NCBI RefSeq assembly: GCF_958450345.1
Contig: NC_088780.1
Span: 171,226,726-171,290,725, forward strand
DNA: 64,000 nt
Direction: 5' to 3'
From: Calliphora vicina
Lineage: Eukaryota; Arthropoda; Insecta; Diptera; Calliphoridae
The notes beneath the pieces are model-generated. The model had not been told where the DNA came from, searched no databases, and was given only the letters and a program-made list of their open reading frames with translations. The translations under genes were made by a program, and so were the position numbers. Position 1 is the first letter of the stretch; each line of letters starts with the position of its first letter. Below are positions 61,141-64,000 of the stretch, in pieces.

Positions 61141-61265
61141 GAACATTGAACTACATAAACAGTTATGAATAATATATCTGTACGAGATCTACAGAGTTTA
61201 TTACATTTGTTTTACATAAAAAAGGATCAAACAAAAATAACGAAAATGCTCATTTCCATTTAAAT

Positions 61266-61275
61266 TTTATTTATT
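61266..61275 (-). terminator. Lsp2 poly(A) signals
   Basis: Two overlapping AATAAA hexamers on the minus strand begin about 58 bp after the Lsp2 stop codon, giving a short 3' UTR. Confidence 0.75.
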
Positions 61276-61332
61276 ACATAAGACTTTGGTTTGAAATTAC
61301 AATGAAATATTGTTAAGATGGATGTTGCAAGC

Positions 61333-63438
61333 TTAAACCAAGTTGGTGTGATCGTCTTTGTGATAGATTTTAATATCGTAGAATTTGATGTTATCAACAT
61401 TGAAGTAGTAGTCGTGGCGAACAGGGCGATTGAAGGGGAATCCAAATGGAAGTGTGTCGACGAAACGACTGCCAGAGCCAATGCCGCATGAGATAACGGG
61501 GTCGTAAGTTGAGTATTGTTGTACCTCGGGAGCGTGATAAGGATAAACGATGTAGAAGAATTGGAATGGCATGCCACCCTTCTTGCCCTTGGGCAACATA
61601 ATGCGTTGGGGTACACCGCAGTGAGCTTCATCTTGATTGAGAGGGAATTTGTAGTCACTATTGGTGGCATCCATTACCTTTTGGTAGAGCTCCAAGTAGG
61701 TGGTGCGATCGCTTACATACCAGGTGAAATCATCGGAACTGCGTTTCAAGTGGTTGACGCCGGCGGCCAAGTCAACAACGTAGTGATCCAACTCAAAGAA
61801 GTTCATGTAGTTGTCTTCCAAGTGAATCAAATGACCATTTTCATCGTATTTAGGACCAATGAATACCTTGACGATGGCCTTCTGGCTCTTTTCCGAGGTC
61901 ACGTCCAAAGTGTATTCGAATGGTTTGTGATTCAAACGCAATTGACGAGCTTTAATTACAAAGCTCTGGCCATGTAGTTGAGAGTTGCGTCCGAACTTGA
62001 AGAGAGCATCGGCAGAGCTTTCACTGCTGGGAACTTCAACGTTGACGGCATTGCTGATGTCAGCATCAAAGTATTCGAAGTAGGTAGTGAGTCCTTCTGG
62101 CATGTGTACGCTATCGATTTTAACACCTGGGAATTCCAAATCCTTGGGTTTGTATTCAGGATATGTTGCCATTAGACGCCAGTAGTATGAGACGATGTCC
62201 TTGTAGATGGAATAGAACAAGGGATCACGCAAAGATGTTTCGTAGTGCATAAGAATAGCTGGTAAGGTTTCGCCATATTTGCCATAGGGACGACCTTCGT
62301 TAACCAATTCACGATATAGATGGTCCAAGCTGCCGTACTTTTTAAAGTTGACCGAATCAGGGTTGCCTTGAATCATATTGCCCAATTTGTTTACAGCCAC
62401 CAAGTACTCATCATTGGTAGTATCGACATACTGAGCCAGGCGAGCACCATAGTATTCGATATCCTTGGCGTATTGGTAGTTGTCCTCGTAGTAGAAGTTG
62501 TAGTGATTGTCACGGTCGGGGAAACTTACACCCTTATAGTAGTGCAAATTGCTGAAGTAGCCATGTTCGTAGGGTTGGTAAATGTTGAAGTGTGGAATTT
62601 CGCCCAAATCAACTGACAAGCGCTCCAGGTAGTAACGGGACAACAATTGCCAGTGCAGGAAGAGATAGAATTCACCACGACGGTCCTTGTTCAACTCATG
62701 ACCGACAGGTCCATTGGCCCAGTGGGGATAATCCAAGTTGTAGTAGTAGTAGAAAGCATTGAAGCCAATGTCTTCCAAGAAGTAGGACAAGCTGTGTTCA
62801 TAGTTGACGTCGCCATAAACATTACTGTAGTTGGACTTGATCACCACATTATGAAGATTGTCCAATTTCTTGACATTGTGGAAGCCGTGCATTCTGAATT
62901 TCTCAGCCAACTCCAAAGTGTCGGCATCGAAGAAGTGCCATGGCTGAATTTCGTAGATAGCTGGCAAAACAATTCCTTTCAAATCATCACGGTGAATACT
63001 GGCCACAGTCAAAGAATAGATGAACAGTTGTTTGTTCACGTGCGTGCGAGCCCAGTAAACGGCATGGGTAAAGGAATTCCAGTCCTTGGCAAAATAGAAC
63101 AAGCGCGTCAGATAATGAGCGTACTCAACGTGACGTTCATAGACGGGTGAGAAGATCTCATCATCATAAATGGGATCATGTTGCCACAACTCAAAGAAAT
63201 CCTTGATCAAATCGATCTCATTGTAGTCTTCCGCATGTTCCCAGGGTTTGTAGGTAACATAGCTCTCGTCGTACTTCTTTACAAACACGTCATCCTGATA
63301 GACATGCTGCAAAATATCCAGCATAAATTTCTGCTTCACCAAAAAGTCTTTGTCCGCCACTTTGGACTCAATGTGTTTGGAAGAGGCCAAGGCAAAAAAT
63401 GCCAAAGCAATCACTGCAACTGCTATGAACGACTTCAT
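61333..63438 (-). CDS. Lsp2: Larval serum protein 2 (hexamerin storage protein)
   Basis: This single uninterrupted ORF encodes 701 residues, the length I recall for Drosophila LSP-2. A signal peptide (about 1-20, MKSFIAVAVIALAFFALASS) is followed by hemocyanin-type domains: N (about 27-150, with DFLVKQKFMLDILQHVYQDD), M (about 155-430, with FYLFLHWQLLSRYYLERLSV and NPDSVNFKKYGSLDHLYREL) and C (about 440-690, with NHKPFEYTLDVTS, KVFIGPKYDENG, ELYQKVMDATNSDYKFPLNQ and PFGFPFNRPV). Hexamerins are made in larval fat body, secreted into haemolymph as hexamers and reused for adult protein synthesis in metamorphosis; they do not carry oxygen. The sequence is rich in Tyr and Phe, as aromatic storage proteins are. 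Codon use is far more GC-balanced than the flanks, fitting a highly expressed gene. Confidence 0.96.
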   Translation of the reverse strand: MKSFIAVAVIALAFFALASSKHIESKVADKDFLVKQKFMLDILQHVYQDDVFVKKYDESYVTYKPWEHAEDYNEIDLIKDFFELWQHDPIYDDEIFSPVYERHVEYAHYLTRLFYFAKDWNSFTHAVYWARTHVNKQLFIYSLTVASIHRDDLKGIVLPAIYEIQPWHFFDADTLELAEKFRMHGFHNVKKLDNLHNVVIKSNYSNVYGDVNYEHSLSYFLEDIGFNAFYYYYNLDYPHWANGPVGHELNKDRRGEFYLFLHWQLLSRYYLERLSVDLGEIPHFNIYQPYEHGYFSNLHYYKGVSFPDRDNHYNFYYEDNYQYAKDIEYYGARLAQYVDTTNDEYLVAVNKLGNMIQGNPDSVNFKKYGSLDHLYRELVNEGRPYGKYGETLPAILMHYETSLRDPLFYSIYKDIVSYYWRLMATYPEYKPKDLEFPGVKIDSVHMPEGLTTYFEYFDADISNAVNVEVPSSESSADALFKFGRNSQLHGQSFVIKARQLRLNHKPFEYTLDVTSEKSQKAIVKVFIGPKYDENGHLIHLEDNYMNFFELDHYVVDLAAGVNHLKRSSDDFTWYVSDRTTYLELYQKVMDATNSDYKFPLNQDEAHCGVPQRIMLPKGKKGGMPFQFFYIVYPYHAPEVQQYSTYDPVISCGIGSGSRFVDTLPFGFPFNRPVRHDYYFNVDNIKFYDIKIYHKDDHTNLV

Positions 63439-63475
63439 CTTGCGAAATCATACTCTATACCGGCAAAACATCTCA

Positions 63476-63483
63476 TATTTATA
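63476..63483 (-). promoter_or_regulatory. Lsp2 TATA box
   Basis: TATAAATA on the minus strand, 38 bp upstream of the ATG. With normal spacing the transcript would start near 63450 and have a 5' UTR of only about 10-15 nt. Confidence 0.7.
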
Positions 63484-63502
63484 CTGCACTTTTATTAGAA
63501 GT

Positions 63503-63508
63503 TTATCA
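63503..63508 (-). promoter_or_regulatory. GATA-factor-type motif near Lsp2 promoter
   Basis: TGATAA on the minus strand about 20 bp above the TATA box; a second TGATAA is at 63639-63644. GATA factors drive insect fat-body genes, so the sites fit the gene, but such short motifs also arise by chance. Confidence 0.4.
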
Positions 63509-63600
63509 GACATACATGACCCTTATTCAATGTGTAAGTCAACAGATGTTTCTCAACGCCGGCTGCGAGTGCATACGAATTATCACCTTGAGATTCGCTT

Positions 63601-63630
63601 ACCGACCGACCGACCGACCGACAGACCGAC
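63601..63630 (+). repeat. (ACCG)n tandem repeat upstream of Lsp2
   Basis: About seven tetramer units with one ACAG interruption, GC-rich and therefore unusual against this background. Confidence 0.9.
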
Positions 63631-63644
63631 ACACCATCTTATCA

Positions 63645-64000
63645 ATACGAGAATATTTCATGCATGCTCTCACATAAGCTCATACCCACACCCAACCAAA
63701 CCTACACAGCCATGGGACACACACTACTTATTTACTCTACTCCATAAAAGTACATCAGTACTTTTCCAAATTGAGACTAAGTTTAAGATTTGCATGAATG
63801 AATGCATCCCAAGAAAACCATAAAACGCAGCAACAGCAGACATCATAAAAATACAACAGGCAACAGTAACTGCAACAACAACAACATCAGCAAAAAACGA
63901 AAAGCTACAAAAATATAAATAAAACACTGTATTTTTCAAAAATAGCATAACAATAACATTATTATCATCATCTCAAACACAATTAAAATAAATTATCGAA
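63645..64000. other. Upstream flank of Lsp2, no gene seen
   Basis: (CAA/CAG)-rich stretch near 63828-63900. No coding exon recognised; any more distal Lsp2 enhancer cannot be identified by eye. Confidence 0.5.

Noticed and set aside
61260..61670. 136-codon minus-strand frame overlapping the Lsp2 C-terminus
   Set aside because: Out of frame with Lsp2, Thr/Ser/Leu-rich by frame shift, and no similarity is recognisable.
61516..63150. Long plus-strand open frames (153, 98 and 167 codons) antisense to Lsp2
   Set aside because: They mirror the codon structure of the highly biased Lsp2 ORF on the other strand and show no domain or start context of their own.

Overview
The window looks like nuclear DNA of a higher (cyclorrhaphan) fly. 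It is about 70% A+T and full of short (CATA)n/(TGTG)n microsatellites and degenerate transposons. Its two recognisable host genes are dipteran: a 701-residue hexamerin of the larval serum protein 2 type, and a beaten-path (Beat) family immunoglobulin gene. No rRNA, tRNA, CRISPR or prokaryotic operon structure is visible. The species cannot be named from the sequence alone; the codon use and repeats would suit a blowfly or muscid relative.

Layout. Positions 1 to about 21,650 are non-coding and carry small non-autonomous transposons (Tc1-type, hAT-type and foldback), several with readable target-site duplications. From 21,656 to 56,158 lies the Beat gene on the + strand: a signal-peptide exon (21,691-21,775) and four further coding exons at 31,226, 31,846, 54,985 and 55,688. 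They splice in frame into a predicted 342-residue two-Ig cell-surface or secreted protein. Its 9.4-kb first intron and 23-kb third intron are packed with mobile DNA. This includes a complete 1,050-bp hAT derivative with a perfect 8-bp duplication (34,002-35,051) and an intact 705-codon Penelope-like retroelement ORF (45,393-47,510) encoding reverse transcriptase plus GIY-YIG endonuclease. A hammerhead-ribozyme-like motif follows that ORF (47,750-47,790). Downstream of the Beat stop, a strongly A-rich strand up to about 60,200 may be a long 3' UTR. A mariner remnant separates it from Lsp2, which is convergently transcribed (63,438 to 61,333, - strand) with its own TATA box, GATA-type motifs and poly(A) signals.

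How the parts relate. The two host genes have unrelated jobs: neural surface recognition, and larval amino-acid storage. They only meet tail to tail. The rest is a transposon record. The repeat families recur (CCCAGC-ended MITE, three copies; GGGTCGA palindromes, three; CACAGTACAAC long-TIR foldback, two; two families starting AACAAGTAAG; the W repeat, four copies) and many are nested in one another, which gives relative insertion ages. Everything was read by eye, so short coding exons in the large introns could have been missed.
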